From: Pseudomonas sp. 10-1B
Lineage (GTDB): Bacteria; Pseudomonadota; Gammaproteobacteria; Pseudomonadales; Pseudomonadaceae
Direction of reading: 5' to 3'
DNA length: 64,000 nt
Assembly (NCBI RefSeq): GCF_000935045.1
Contig: NZ_JYKS01000050.1
Span: forward strand, 1-64,000
The translations under genes were made by a program, and so were the position numbers. Below are positions 24,156 through 32,805 of the stretch, piece after piece (position 1 is the first letter of the stretch; each line of letters opens with the position of its first letter). The notes beneath the pieces were generated by a model. The model was not told the origin of the DNA. It saw only the letters and a list, made by a program, of their open reading frames with translations, and did not search any database.

Positions 24156-25020
24156 CCTGTGCGCCATGCCTGCTGCCCAACCCATCAGCGACCTTTCCGA
24201 CGATGCCCTCGACTGGCAGGTGCTGTTGCATTCGGGCAACGCCAGCACCGCGGACCAGGCGCGTTACCGGCGCTGGTGCGCGCTGAGCCCGGCCCATGCC
24301 GAGGCGGCGCGCGAGGCCGAGGCGCTGTGGCTGGACATCGGCCATACCCCAACCGCCCAGGCAACTGCGGCAGTGCCTGCCCGGCGCAAGCGCCACTGGG
24401 CCGCGGGCGTGGCCGCCTCGCTGGTGTTGCTGGCCGCCGCGGTGGCCGGCTGGCAGCAGGCGCCGGTGCTGCTGGCGGACTACCACACCGGGTTGGGCGA
24501 GCGGCAGGTGATCACCCTGGCCGATGGCACGCGGGTGACGCTGAACAGCGCCAGTGCCTTGAGTGTGGCGTTCAGCGAGCGTGAGCGCCGGGTCGTGCTG
24601 GATGCCGGCGAGGCGCTGTTCGAGACCACGGACGAGCCACGGCCCTTTGTGGTCGATACGGCCGGCGGGTCGGTGCAGGGCAGTGCCGCGACCTTCAGCG
24701 TGCGCCGCGATGGGCGCGTGGTATTGGCCCGCGGCGAAGCCAAAGTCGGCGAACAGCAATTGACGGTGGCGCCCGATGCCGGCGCCCAGACTGCCTGGCA
24801 GCGCGGCAAGTTGATCTTCAACGGCAAGCCGCTGGGGCAGGTGCTGGCAGAGCTCGAACGTTACCGGCACGGGCGTATCGTGCTGTCCGACAGCAAGCTG
24901 GCGGCGATGGAAGTCAGCGGCGTGTTCGACCTCGATGAGCCTGAAGCGTTGCTGCGCACGCTTGAGCAGCGCTATGGCCTGAAGGTTACCTACCTGCCGT
25001 GGCTGGCTGTGGTGTATTGA
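24148..25020 (+). CDS. FecR-type anti-sigma / signal transducer
   Basis: A 290-residue FecR protein: cytoplasmic N-terminal region (about 1-85) with WQVLLHSGNASTADQARYRRW, one membrane helix near 88-105 (AAGVAASLVLLAAAVAGW), and a periplasmic FecR domain plus C-terminal STN-like part. It relays the receptor signal to the sigma factor in front of it. The ATG at 24148 overlaps the sigma gene end; translation coupling is likely. A strong REP hairpin follows (25028-25130), which should separate it from the receptor gene. Confidence 0.9.
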   Translation: MTDLCAMPAAQPISDLSDDALDWQVLLHSGNASTADQARYRRWCALSPAHAEAAREAEALWLDIGHTPTAQATAAVPARRKRHWAAGVAASLVLLAAAVAGWQQAPVLLADYHTGLGERQVITLADGTRVTLNSASALSVAFSERERRVVLDAGEALFETTDEPRPFVVDTAGGSVQGSAATFSVRRDGRVVLARGEAKVGEQQLTVAPDAGAQTAWQRGKLIFNGKPLGQVLAELERYRHGRIVLSDSKLAAMEVSGVFDLDEPEALLRTLEQRYGLKVTYLPWLAVVY

Positions 25021-25027
25021 GTTAGCT

Positions 25028-25130
25028 GTACTGGCCTCTTCGCGGGTAAACCCGCTCCCACAGCTACACCACACCTTGAGTTCTGTGTAGTTTCTGTGGG
25101 AGCGGGTTTACCCGCGAAGAGGCCGGTACA
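25028..25130. terminator. Facing REP pair forming a long hairpin between fecR and the receptor gene
   Basis: CTGGCCTCTTCGCGGGTAAA... at 25029-25061 is answered by its reverse complement at about 25096-25129 with only a few mismatches. The transcript could fold into a stem of more than 30 bp. It lies right after the fecR stop and likely ends or attenuates that message, leaving the receptor gene under its own sigma-dependent promoter. Confidence 0.65.
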
Positions 25131-25134
25131 GGAA

Positions 25135-25155
25135 AAATGAAAATATTTTCCATTT
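25135..25155. promoter_or_regulatory. AT-rich imperfect palindrome upstream of the receptor gene
   Basis: AAATG-AAAATATTTTC-CATTT is a near-perfect dyad about 90 bp before the receptor start, in the only AT-rich part of this gap. It is a candidate Fur box or FecI-type promoter element; similarity to the Fur consensus is moderate. Confidence 0.4.
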
Positions 25156-25242
25156 GGCACTGCAAGTTCCTGCAAGCCAGATCGTCGTAGTGGGACTGAT
25201 CAGCAACCCATTCTCATTTACGACTTGTCTGGAAGCTCATAC

Positions 25243-27678
25243 GTGCCTCTGAAGCTCAAGCCTTTGCACCGCCGCTGCGGTCCTCTTCACCATGCCCTGA
25301 TGTCCTGCAGTGCCCTCGCCATGCTGGCCGGCCCGCTGCAGGCATGGGCCTCGACCGCTGCCGAACAGGCTCAGGTTCAGGCCCGCCAGGTACAACTCGA
25401 CCTGCCGGCCCAGCCCCTGGACCAGGCCCTGACCGCATTCGCCGACCAGGCGGGCTTGCACCTGCTGTACACCACCAGCGATGTCGCCGGCCAGGCCAGC
25501 CAGGCCTTGCACGGCAGCTACAGCGTCGAACAGGCCCTGCAACAGTTGCTGGCTGGCAGCGGCATGAGCTGGCACTTCAGCGACGCCCGGACAGTGACAT
25601 TGCGCAAGGCCGAGGCGGCGCCGCAGGCGGTCAACCTCAAGCCGATCGAGGTCAGCGTGGCCTCGCGGACCAGCACCGCGATCAGTGAAATCCCCGGCAC
25701 CGTCTGGGTGGTCGACCAGCAGCAGCTGCGTGAGCAGATCGACAGCGGCGTCAGCCTGAAGGAAGCCATTGGCAAACTGGTGCCAGGCCTCGACCTGGCA
25801 CCTGAAGGGCGTACCAACTACGGCCAGAACATGCGTGGGCGCAACGTGCTGGTGATGATCGACGGGGTCAGCCAGAACAGCTCGCGTGGCCTGTCGCGGC
25901 AGTTCGACAGCATTTCGCCGTTCAACGTCGAACGTGTCGAAGTGTTGTCCGGCGCCAGTGCCATCTACGGCGGCGGCGCCACTGGCGGTATCATCAATAT
26001 CGTGACCAAGAAGGGCGAACCCGGCCCGGCGCGTTTCGAGACCCAGCTGGGTGCCAGCAGCGGCTTCAACAACAGCGACGACCTGGCCACCCGTATCGCC
26101 CAGTCGATCAGCGGCGGCAACGAGCGGGTCAACGCCCGCCTGGGCATCTCCGGCGAGCAGAACGAAGCCTTTTACGATGGCGCTGGCGACCAGATCTTCA
26201 TCGACAACACCCAGACCGACCTGCAGTACAACCGCACCATCGACGTGCTCGGTACCTTGGGGTTGCAGTTCAACGACGAGCAGAGCCTCGACCTGCTGGC
26301 CCAGTACTACGATTCGGGCAACCATGGCAGCACTGGCATCTACTTTCCCCACCTGAACTACAACGCCCCGTCCGACCTGGAAGATGCCGAGCTGCGCAGC
26401 GGCTACTCGTCGGACCTGGAGCCGCGTACCCGGCGCCTGCTGCTCAACGCCAACTACCACCACACCGACGTGCTGGGCCAGGACTTCTACCTGCAGGCCT
26501 CGTACCGCAAGGAAGACGACAACTTCTACCCATTCCCGTACTACAACCGCGCCACGCCTACCGGTTCGCGCGGGGTGTACTTCGCCGCCTCGCAGCAGAA
26601 CTTCGAGGTCACCAGCCTCAAGGGCCTGTTCGCCAAGCAGTGGGACACGCTGAAGTTGACCTACGGGGTTGACCTGGACCGCGAGCGCTTCAATGCCGAG
26701 CAGACCACCTTCAACGCTCTGGCGTCCTCCGAATCGGGTGGCCTGGAGATGGAGAAGGACAGCAAGGCCCCGCGCTACCCCAGCTACCGGGTCGATGGCG
26801 TGTCGGTGTATGCCCAATTGGATTGGCATGCCACCGATAACCTGACCTTCTCCGGCGGCGCCCGGCGCCAGCAGATGGACGTCGACGTCAGCGACTTCAA
26901 GGGCGTGCCGGGCGGCAGCAACGACTACCAGGTCAACCTGTTCAACGTTGGCGCCATCTACGACTTCAAGAATGGCCACCAAGTGTGGACCAACTATGGC
27001 GAAGGCTTCGACCTGCCGGACCCGGCCAAGTACTACGGCAAGCCGGGCCTGAGCGTGGCCGATAACCCGCTGGCCGGCATCAAGAGCCGCCAGGTGGAAC
27101 TGGGCTGGCGCTATGCCGACCTGGACTGGGATGCCCAGGCGGCGCTGTACTACATCTGGTCGGACAAGATCATCAATGTCGATTCGCAAACCTTGAACAT
27201 CGACGTGGAAGAGCAGAAGAGCCGTGACTTCGGTTTTGAAGGCGCACTGACCCGGCACTTCCAGACGGGTTGGGAGGCGGGAGGAACCCTGCACCTGACC
27301 CGCTCCGAGGAAGAAGACGTCGATGGTGGCTGGATCAAGCGCGATGCCCGCTACGCCTCGCTGTCCAAGGCTACCGCGTTCGTCGGCTGGAAGGGCGATG
27401 GCCGCAGCGCACGGCTGCAGGCCAACCATGCATTCAGCCTGAAGGACGATGCCGACCACGAAATCGACGGCTACACCACCTTCGACCTGCTGGCCAGCCA
27501 GGACACCGGCTTCGGTACCTTCAGCGCCGGCATCCAGAACCTGCTGGACAAGCAGTACAGCACGGTCTGGGGGCAGCGCGCGACGCTGTTCTATTCGCCG
27601 ACCTACGGGCCGGCATACCTGTATGACTACCAGGGGCGCGGGCGCACCTACAGCTTGACCTGGAGCCTGGCTTACTGA
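25243..27678 (+). CDS. TonB-dependent siderophore receptor with STN signalling domain
   Basis: An 811-residue outer-membrane receptor: signal peptide (about 1-36, ending LQAWA), STN domain (about 45-110) that contacts FecR, plug domain with MRGRNVLVMIDGV, and a 22-strand barrel ending in the terminal aromatic residue of TWSLAY. The STN domain and the adjacent sigma/anti-sigma pair show a transducing receptor. A GTG start at 25243 is chosen because GGAAG lies seven bases upstream; a TTG six codons earlier has no ribosome site. Ligand unknown; ferric siderophore uptake is the family norm. Confidence 0.88.
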   Translation: MPLKLKPLHRRCGPLHHALMSCSALAMLAGPLQAWASTAAEQAQVQARQVQLDLPAQPLDQALTAFADQAGLHLLYTTSDVAGQASQALHGSYSVEQALQQLLAGSGMSWHFSDARTVTLRKAEAAPQAVNLKPIEVSVASRTSTAISEIPGTVWVVDQQQLREQIDSGVSLKEAIGKLVPGLDLAPEGRTNYGQNMRGRNVLVMIDGVSQNSSRGLSRQFDSISPFNVERVEVLSGASAIYGGGATGGIINIVTKKGEPGPARFETQLGASSGFNNSDDLATRIAQSISGGNERVNARLGISGEQNEAFYDGAGDQIFIDNTQTDLQYNRTIDVLGTLGLQFNDEQSLDLLAQYYDSGNHGSTGIYFPHLNYNAPSDLEDAELRSGYSSDLEPRTRRLLLNANYHHTDVLGQDFYLQASYRKEDDNFYPFPYYNRATPTGSRGVYFAASQQNFEVTSLKGLFAKQWDTLKLTYGVDLDRERFNAEQTTFNALASSESGGLEMEKDSKAPRYPSYRVDGVSVYAQLDWHATDNLTFSGGARRQQMDVDVSDFKGVPGGSNDYQVNLFNVGAIYDFKNGHQVWTNYGEGFDLPDPAKYYGKPGLSVADNPLAGIKSRQVELGWRYADLDWDAQAALYYIWSDKIINVDSQTLNIDVEEQKSRDFGFEGALTRHFQTGWEAGGTLHLTRSEEEDVDGGWIKRDARYASLSKATAFVGWKGDGRSARLQANHAFSLKDDADHEIDGYTTFDLLASQDTGFGTFSAGIQNLLDKQYSTVWGQRATLFYSPTYGPAYLYDYQGRGRTYSLTWSLAY

Positions 27679-27707
27679 CCCTGATCCAAAGGGTTGGATT
27701 GGCCTCC

Positions 27708-27826
27708 TGTAGGAGCGGCCTTGTGTCGCGAAAGGGCCGCAAAGCGGCCCCAGCAATATGTGCTGCGGAGCTGAAATCCTGGGGGCGCTGCGCACCCCTT
27801 TCGCGACACAAGGCCGCTCCTACAGG
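27708..27826. repeat. 29-bp perfect inverted REP-like pair
   Basis: TGTAGGAGCGGCCTTGTGTC... near 27708 is answered by its exact complement near 27796-27825, with a GCCGCAAAGCGGC mini-hairpin inside. It lies between convergent genes (receptor and LysR) and is a plausible bidirectional terminator. It belongs to the second REP class of this genome (TGTCGCGAAAGGG), also seen at 39100 and 39450. Confidence 0.7.
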
Positions 27827-27852
27827 GGCCGTGCATGCCTCAGGGTTGTTGT

Positions 27853-28743
27853 TCAGGCAAACGCCGCCAGCAAATCCTGCGCAAACGCCTGCTGTGCCTC
27901 ACCGACTATCTGCGCCCGGTGCCTGGCCAGGGTAAACGGCACGACAAAATCCAGTCCCGGATCCAGCGCCCACAACAGCCCCTCAGTCTCCCACCCCTGC
28001 GCGCAATGGCACGGCAGATAACCGATATGCCGCCCCGACAGAATGAATGCCAGCACGCTCTCGATCTGTTCCGCCACCGCCATGCTGCGCTGGCTCTGGA
28101 ACGGTTCACCGCCTTTGAGAAACCGGTAGGGGTGACGCACTTGGTCCATGTCGAGCAACTGCTCCCGCTCGACGCCGGATGTGCCGAACAGAATATGCCC
28201 CTTGCCGCAATACAGCCGCTGCCGCTCCTCGAACAACGGCCGGTAATCAAACGCTGCCTGATTACCGGAGAAGTAGCTGATGGCGTAGTCCAGCTTCTGC
28301 TCCAGCAACTGCCGCTCCAGCTCCGCTGGCGGCGCACTGATCAGTTCCAGCTGCACCGACTCTTCTCGCGTGCGAAACGCCGCAATGGCCGTCGCCAGCT
28401 TCAGGCTCACCGCCTTGTCCTGGTTTTCTGCCATGCCGATACGCACGCTCCCCAACAGCCGCCCGCCAACTCCATTGGCCTGCTGGCGAAACTGCTCGAT
28501 GTTCAGCAGCAGCCCACGGGCTGCGTCCAGTAGCAACGCGCCTTTTTCCGTCAGGTGGAAGCCGCCCTTGCCGCGGCTGCACAGGCGGTAGCCCAGGCGT
28601 GTTTCCAACTGCGCCATGCGCTGGCTGATGGTGGGCTGGCTCAGGCCCAGTACGCCCTGGGCGGCGCTGAAACCACCGGCCTCGACTACAGTGACGAACA
28701 GCCGCAGCAGGTGCAGGTCGGGGTCGTGCACTTGTCCGAGCAT
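27853..28743 (-). CDS. LysR-family regulator next to a polyamine binding-protein gene
   Basis: A 296-residue LysR protein with the winged helix at about 6-65 (FSAAQGVLGLSQPTISQRMAQLE) and a standard effector-binding domain. The ATG at 28743 is chosen for AGGAG eight bases upstream; the longer frame adds 27 residues over the divergent promoter. It is divergent from the binding-protein and agmatinase-family genes, 102 bp apart, so it probably controls them. The inducer may be the guanidino compound they handle, by inference. Confidence 0.85.
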   Translation of the reverse strand: MLGQVHDPDLHLLRLFVTVVEAGGFSAAQGVLGLSQPTISQRMAQLETRLGYRLCSRGKGGFHLTEKGALLLDAARGLLLNIEQFRQQANGVGGRLLGSVRIGMAENQDKAVSLKLATAIAAFRTREESVQLELISAPPAELERQLLEQKLDYAISYFSGNQAAFDYRPLFEERQRLYCGKGHILFGTSGVEREQLLDMDQVRHPYRFLKGGEPFQSQRSMAVAEQIESVLAFILSGRHIGYLPCHCAQGWETEGLLWALDPGLDFVVPFTLARHRAQIVGEAQQAFAQDLLAAFA

Positions 28744-28845
28744 CACATTGCTCCTGAAGAATGTCAGCTTTGCAAACTTGCCATTCCTGCAATGTAACCC
28801 GGCTGGCATCCTCGCGGCATCCACCCATTTGCCGAGGTGTCCGCC

Positions 28846-29925
28846 ATGCGTCGATCATTGTGCCTGCTGTCCCTGGTCCTGGCCTTGCCACTGCAGGCTG
28901 AAGAAAAGGTCGTCAACCTTTACAGCTGGGCGGACTACGTCGCCCCGCAAACCCTCCAGCGCTTCGAACGGGAGACGGGCTACAAGGTGCGCTACGACAC
29001 CTTCGACACCACCGAAGTGCTGGAAACCAAGCTGCTGACCGGTGGCAGTGGCTACGACGTGGTGGTGCCATCGTCGACCGTGCTGGCCCGGGCGCTCAAG
29101 GCCAATGCCCTGCAGCCGCTGGATGCCCAGGCCATGCCCGGCTACGCCAACCTCGACAAGGACCTGCTGGCCAAGTTGGCCGAGGCTGACCCCGGCAACC
29201 GCTACGCTGTGCCGTACACCTGGGGCACCCTGGGCCTGGGGGTGAATGTGGAGGCGGTGCGCCAGCGCCTGGGTGATGTGCCGCTGGACAGCCTCGACCT
29301 GCTGTTCAAGCCTGAGTATGCCAGCCGCCTGAAGGACTGCGGCATCGCCATGCCCGACTCGCCGCAGGAGGTGATCGGCGTGGCCCTGAACTACCTGGGC
29401 AAGGACCCTTACAGCCAGGACAAGGCCGACCTCGCCGCGGCGCAGGCCTTGCTGAGTCAGTTGCAGCCGTCGATCAGCTATGTCGCCAATGGCCGGCAGA
29501 TCAACGACCTGGCCAACGGCAGCGTGTGCCTGGCGCTGACCTACAACGGCGATGCGGCGATGGCTGCCGACCAGGCGCGCCATGCCGGCAAACCGTTCAA
29601 GCTGATCTACCGCATCCCCCGTGAAGGTACGCTGGTGTGGCAGGACAACCTGGTTATTCCCAAGGACGCCCCGCATCCCGAGGCAGCGCGGGCGTTCATC
29701 GCGTTCATGCTCAAGCCCGAATCGGTGGCTGCGCTGACCAACACGCTGTTTTTCGCCAATGCCAACCAGGCGGCCACGCCGCTGGTGGACGAGGCGGTGC
29801 GAAACGACCCGGACATCTACCCGCCTGCCGAGGTGCGCCAACGCCTGTTCGCCGACCGCAGCATGGCCCTGGCCGATCTGCGCCAGCGCAACCGCCTGTG
29901 GACCGCCTTCCGCACCCGGCAGTAA
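28846..29925 (+). CDS. Polyamine-type ABC transporter substrate-binding protein (PotF/SpuD-like)
   Basis: A 359-residue periplasmic protein with a short signal peptide cleaved after about residue 17 (LPLQA). The mature N-terminus EEKVVNLYSWADYVAPQTL and the segment GGSGYDVVVPSSTVL match PotF/SpuD/SpuE. No permease or ATPase gene is nearby, so it must use a transporter encoded elsewhere or act as a sensor. It precedes an agmatinase-family gene by 25 bp, which suggests a ligand such as agmatine or another guanidino amine. The ATG at 28846 follows GAGG. Confidence 0.85.
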   Translation: MRRSLCLLSLVLALPLQAEEKVVNLYSWADYVAPQTLQRFERETGYKVRYDTFDTTEVLETKLLTGGSGYDVVVPSSTVLARALKANALQPLDAQAMPGYANLDKDLLAKLAEADPGNRYAVPYTWGTLGLGVNVEAVRQRLGDVPLDSLDLLFKPEYASRLKDCGIAMPDSPQEVIGVALNYLGKDPYSQDKADLAAAQALLSQLQPSISYVANGRQINDLANGSVCLALTYNGDAAMAADQARHAGKPFKLIYRIPREGTLVWQDNLVIPKDAPHPEAARAFIAFMLKPESVAALTNTLFFANANQAATPLVDEAVRNDPDIYPPAEVRQRLFADRSMALADLRQRNRLWTAFRTRQ

Positions 29926-29950
29926 CCCATAACGACCAAGGAGCCCAACC

Positions 29951-30916
29951 GTGGAGCAAGCCGCAAGCAACGACCAGGCAATGACCCGCGACAGCCTGTA
30001 TGGCACTGCCGCAGAAAGTACCTACGCCGGCATTACCAGCTTCTCTCGCCGCCGCTACAGCCGCGACTTGCGTGGGGTGGATGTGGTGGTCAGTGGTGTG
30101 CCGTTCGATACCGCCACCAGCAACCGCCCTGGCGCGCGCTTCGGCCCGCGGGCGATTCGCGCTGCCTCGGTGCAGCAGGCCTGGGCCCGGCACTGGCCGT
30201 GGGCGTTCGACCCGTTCGACCACCTGGCAGTGATCGACTATGGCGACTGCGCCTTCGACAGTGGCACGCCGCAGTCGGTGCCGGACAGCATCGAGGCCCA
30301 CGCCGCGCATATCCTGGAAGCGGGTTGCGCCATGCTCACCCTGGGCGGCGATCACTTCATCAGCTATCCGCTGCTCAAGGCCCATGCCCGCCGCCATGGC
30401 CCACTGGCACTGATCCACTTCGATGCGCACAGCGACACCTGGCCGGACGAGGAGGGCAAGCGTATCGACCATGGCACCATGTTCTGGCATGCCGCACGTG
30501 AAGGCCTGGTGGACCCGGCTTGCTCGGTGCAGATCGGCCTGCGCACCACCAACGACGACAGCCAGGGTTTTGCCATCCTCGACGCCCGGCAGGTGCACCG
30601 CCAAGGTACCGAGGCGGTGATCGCGGCGATCCGCCAGCGCGTAGGTGAGCGGCCGGTGTATCTCACCTTCGATATCGACTGTCTTGACCCAGCCTATGCG
30701 CCAGGGACTGGTACGCCGGTATGTGGCGGGCTGAGCACGGTGCAGGCGCTGGAAATTCTGGGTGGGCTGCGCGGCATCAACCTGGTGGGCATGGACCTGG
30801 TGGAAGTGGCGCCGGCCTATGACCATGCCGATATCACCGCGTTGGCGGGGGCGACCCTGGCGATGGAGATGCTGTGCCTGTATGCGGCGCGGCACAAGGT
30901 GGACAAAGGCCAGTAG
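29951..30916 (+). CDS. speB: Agmatinase-family ureohydrolase
   Basis: A 321-residue ureohydrolase. The binuclear metal ligands are complete: His135 in GGDHF, Asp158, His160 and Asp162 in DAHSD, and Asp241 and Asp243 in DIDCLD. The family splits urea from agmatine, guanidinobutyrate or guanidinopropionate; agmatine is the default guess and would give putrescine, which the operon at 1-4.7 kb could use. A GTG start at 29951 is supported by AAGGAG seven bases upstream. It is coupled with a polyamine-type binding protein. Tandem hairpins follow the stop. Confidence 0.82.
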   Translation: MEQAASNDQAMTRDSLYGTAAESTYAGITSFSRRRYSRDLRGVDVVVSGVPFDTATSNRPGARFGPRAIRAASVQQAWARHWPWAFDPFDHLAVIDYGDCAFDSGTPQSVPDSIEAHAAHILEAGCAMLTLGGDHFISYPLLKAHARRHGPLALIHFDAHSDTWPDEEGKRIDHGTMFWHAAREGLVDPACSVQIGLRTTNDDSQGFAILDARQVHRQGTEAVIAAIRQRVGERPVYLTFDIDCLDPAYAPGTGTPVCGGLSTVQALEILGGLRGINLVGMDLVEVAPAYDHADITALAGATLAMEMLCLYAARHKVDKGQ

Positions 30917-30927
30917 ACGTTTGGCTC

Positions 30928-30965
30928 ATTCGCGGCGGACCGCCGCGAATGGCTGCAAAGCAGCC
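30928..30965 (+). terminator. Tandem hairpins after the ureohydrolase gene
   Basis: ATTCGCGGCGG-A-CCGCCGCGAAT (30928-30950) is a perfect 11-bp dyad, directly followed by GGCTGC-AAA-GCAGCC (30951-30965). Both lie just past the stop at 30916. There is no T-run, so this is a structural rather than a textbook terminator. Confidence 0.5.
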
Positions 30966-31089
30966 CTCCAAGGCTCATACTGAAACATCAGGAATTATCT
31001 CCACCCGCATTCACACTTTTGCCGCGAACCCTTCGCGCCTTAGGCTATCAAACCCACCAGGCGCGGCATTTTCGTACAGGAGGTGAAGC

Positions 31090-31407
31090 ATGACCCCGAC
31101 ATTGCCTATCCTGGCCCTCGGCCTGGCGTTGTGCCTGCCCGCGCAAGCTGGCCCCGAGTCACCCTTGCAACTCGCCGCTGGCAACAACAACCCCTACAAC
31201 AGCCCGATCCAGCGCGCCAACCCCAACAGCCGCCAGGGCAGCATGCCGGCCACGCCCCCCGTACGCGGCCCGTCCACCGACCCTTACCAGCGTCCCCCCA
31301 CCCTGGACAACCGCGGTATCGGCAACGGCGACAACCTGCGTCGCCAGCAGCAAACCCCGAACCTGGAACCCGCCCGGCCGCCGCGCGACAACCCACGCGC
31401 GCCGTGA
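31090..31407 (+). CDS. Small secreted Pro/Asn-rich protein
   Basis: A 105-residue protein with a clear signal peptide (ILALGLALCLPAQA, cleaved near residue 20). The mature part is rich in proline, asparagine and arginine with no hydrophobic core and is probably unstructured (NNNPYNSPIQRANPNSRQG). An optimal AGGAGG ribosome site stands just upstream of the ATG. It precedes the PQQ sugar dehydrogenase gene by 36 bp and may be co-transcribed. No family recognised; a periplasmic or outer-surface role is likely from the signal peptide alone. Confidence 0.7.
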   Translation: MTPTLPILALGLALCLPAQAGPESPLQLAAGNNNPYNSPIQRANPNSRQGSMPATPPVRGPSTDPYQRPPTLDNRGIGNGDNLRRQQQTPNLEPARPPRDNPRAP

Positions 31408-31443
31408 ATCCTCTTCGAAATCTCTTGTAGAAAGGAATCCCGC

Positions 31444-32592
31444 ATGTCCCGAGCTACCTGGCTAGTCTCCCTGACCGCCGCTGCACTGCTGCCGTTGTTG
31501 GCGCAGGCAGCGGCCGAACAGCAGTTTCGCAGTGAAGAAGGCACGTTGACCGTCAGCACCCTGGCCGACGGCCTGCGCAACCCCTGGGCGCTGGCCTTCC
31601 TGCCGGGCGGCAAGGACATGTTGGTGACCGAGCGCGCCGGCAACCTGCGAGTGGTCAACGCCGAAGGCAAGGTTGGCCCGCCCATCAGCGGCGTGCCCAA
31701 GGTCTGGGCCGAGGGCCAAGGCGGCCTGCTGGATGTGCTGCTGTCGCCGGAGTTCGGCAAGGATCGCACCGTGTACCTGTCATACGCCGAGGAGGGTAGT
31801 GATGGCAAGGCGGGTACCGCGGTCGGCCGTGGGCAGCTGTCCGAGGACCGTGCCCGGCTGGAAAACTTCACGGTGATCTTCCGCCAGCAGCCCAAGCTGT
31901 CGGTGGGCAACCACTTCGGTTCGCGGCTGGTGTTCGACCGCGACGGCTACCTGTTCATCGCCCTGGGCGAGAACAACCAGCGCCCGACTGCCCAGGACCT
32001 GGACAAGCTGCAAGGCAAGGTCGTGCGCATTCTGCCGGACGGCGAGGTGCCCAAGGACAACCCCTTCGTCGGCAAGGACAACGTACGGCCGGAGATCTGG
32101 TCGTTCGGCCACCGCAACCAGCAAGGCGCCGCGCTCAACCCCTGGACCGGCAAGCTCTGGACCCACGAACATGGCCCGCGCGGCGGCGACGAGATCAACA
32201 TCCCCGAACCCGGCAAGAACTATGGCTGGCCGATTGCGACACACGGCGTCAACTACTCGCTGTTGCCGATACCCGAGGCCAAGGGCAAGCACGTGGAGGG
32301 TATGGTCGACCCACACCATGTGTGGGAGAAGTCGCCAGGCATCAGCGGCATGGCGTTCTACGACAGCCCGACCTTCAAGGCCTGGGACCACAATCTGTTC
32401 ATTGGCGCGCTGGTCACCCAGGAGCTGATCCGCCTGCAACTGGACGGCGACAAGGTGGTGCATGAGGAACGTTTGCTGGGCGAATTGAAGGCGCGTATTC
32501 GCGATGTGCGGTTGGGGCCGGACGGGTACCTGTATGTGCTGACCGACGACAAGGACGGCAAGTTGCTGAAAGTAGGATTGGCCGAGGGCTGA
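31444..32592 (+). CDS. Soluble periplasmic PQQ-dependent aldose sugar dehydrogenase (YliI-like)
   Basis: A 382-residue protein with a signal peptide (about 1-22) and a six-bladed beta-propeller of the soluble glucose dehydrogenase / YliI type. The active-site His of GNHFGSRL and the PQQ/Ca segment GHRNQQGAALNP are present. YliI-type enzymes oxidise many aldoses, including xylose and arabinose, to lactones. Together with the pentonate block at 5.7-13 kb it could supply xylonate, but that link is speculative; membrane glucose dehydrogenase usually does this in P. putida. The ATG follows AAAGGAATCC. Confidence 0.87.
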   Translation: MSRATWLVSLTAAALLPLLAQAAAEQQFRSEEGTLTVSTLADGLRNPWALAFLPGGKDMLVTERAGNLRVVNAEGKVGPPISGVPKVWAEGQGGLLDVLLSPEFGKDRTVYLSYAEEGSDGKAGTAVGRGQLSEDRARLENFTVIFRQQPKLSVGNHFGSRLVFDRDGYLFIALGENNQRPTAQDLDKLQGKVVRILPDGEVPKDNPFVGKDNVRPEIWSFGHRNQQGAALNPWTGKLWTHEHGPRGGDEINIPEPGKNYGWPIATHGVNYSLLPIPEAKGKHVEGMVDPHHVWEKSPGISGMAFYDSPTFKAWDHNLFIGALVTQELIRLQLDGDKVVHEERLLGELKARIRDVRLGPDGYLYVLTDDKDGKLLKVGLAEG

Positions 32593-32805
32593 GGCAAAGG
32601 TTGCCTGCACCGGCCTCATCGCCGGCAAGCCAGCTCCCACCTCGACCGCATTGCCCTCAAGCCATGTGCAATCCCTGTGGGCGATTCTATGGTTTCTGGC
32701 AAGGGCATCAGGGTTGCCAGGTGCTTGCCACAGCATCTGTCAGCCCTGATGCAATCCCTATGGGAGCCGGCTTGCCGGCGATGAGGCCGCTGCAGATAAT
32801 GCCGC
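32593..32805. repeat. REP pair enclosing a hairpin element (second copy)
   Basis: Facing REP units lie at about 32610-32640 and 32757-32790. Between them, 32683-32752 is a near match, inverted, to 20451-20540, with GCATCAGGG (32705-32713) pairing with CCCTGATGC (32744-32752). The loop is about 20 bp shorter than in the 20.4-kb copy. No gene. Confidence 0.7.

Noticed and set aside
25152..25173. TTGGCAC followed by TGCA as a second sigma-54 promoter
   Set aside because: The bases expected at -12 are TC instead of GC at the required spacing.
25237..27795. 852-codon open frame antisense to the TonB receptor gene
   Set aside because: No ribosome site or family; runs through the REP pair at 27708-27826.
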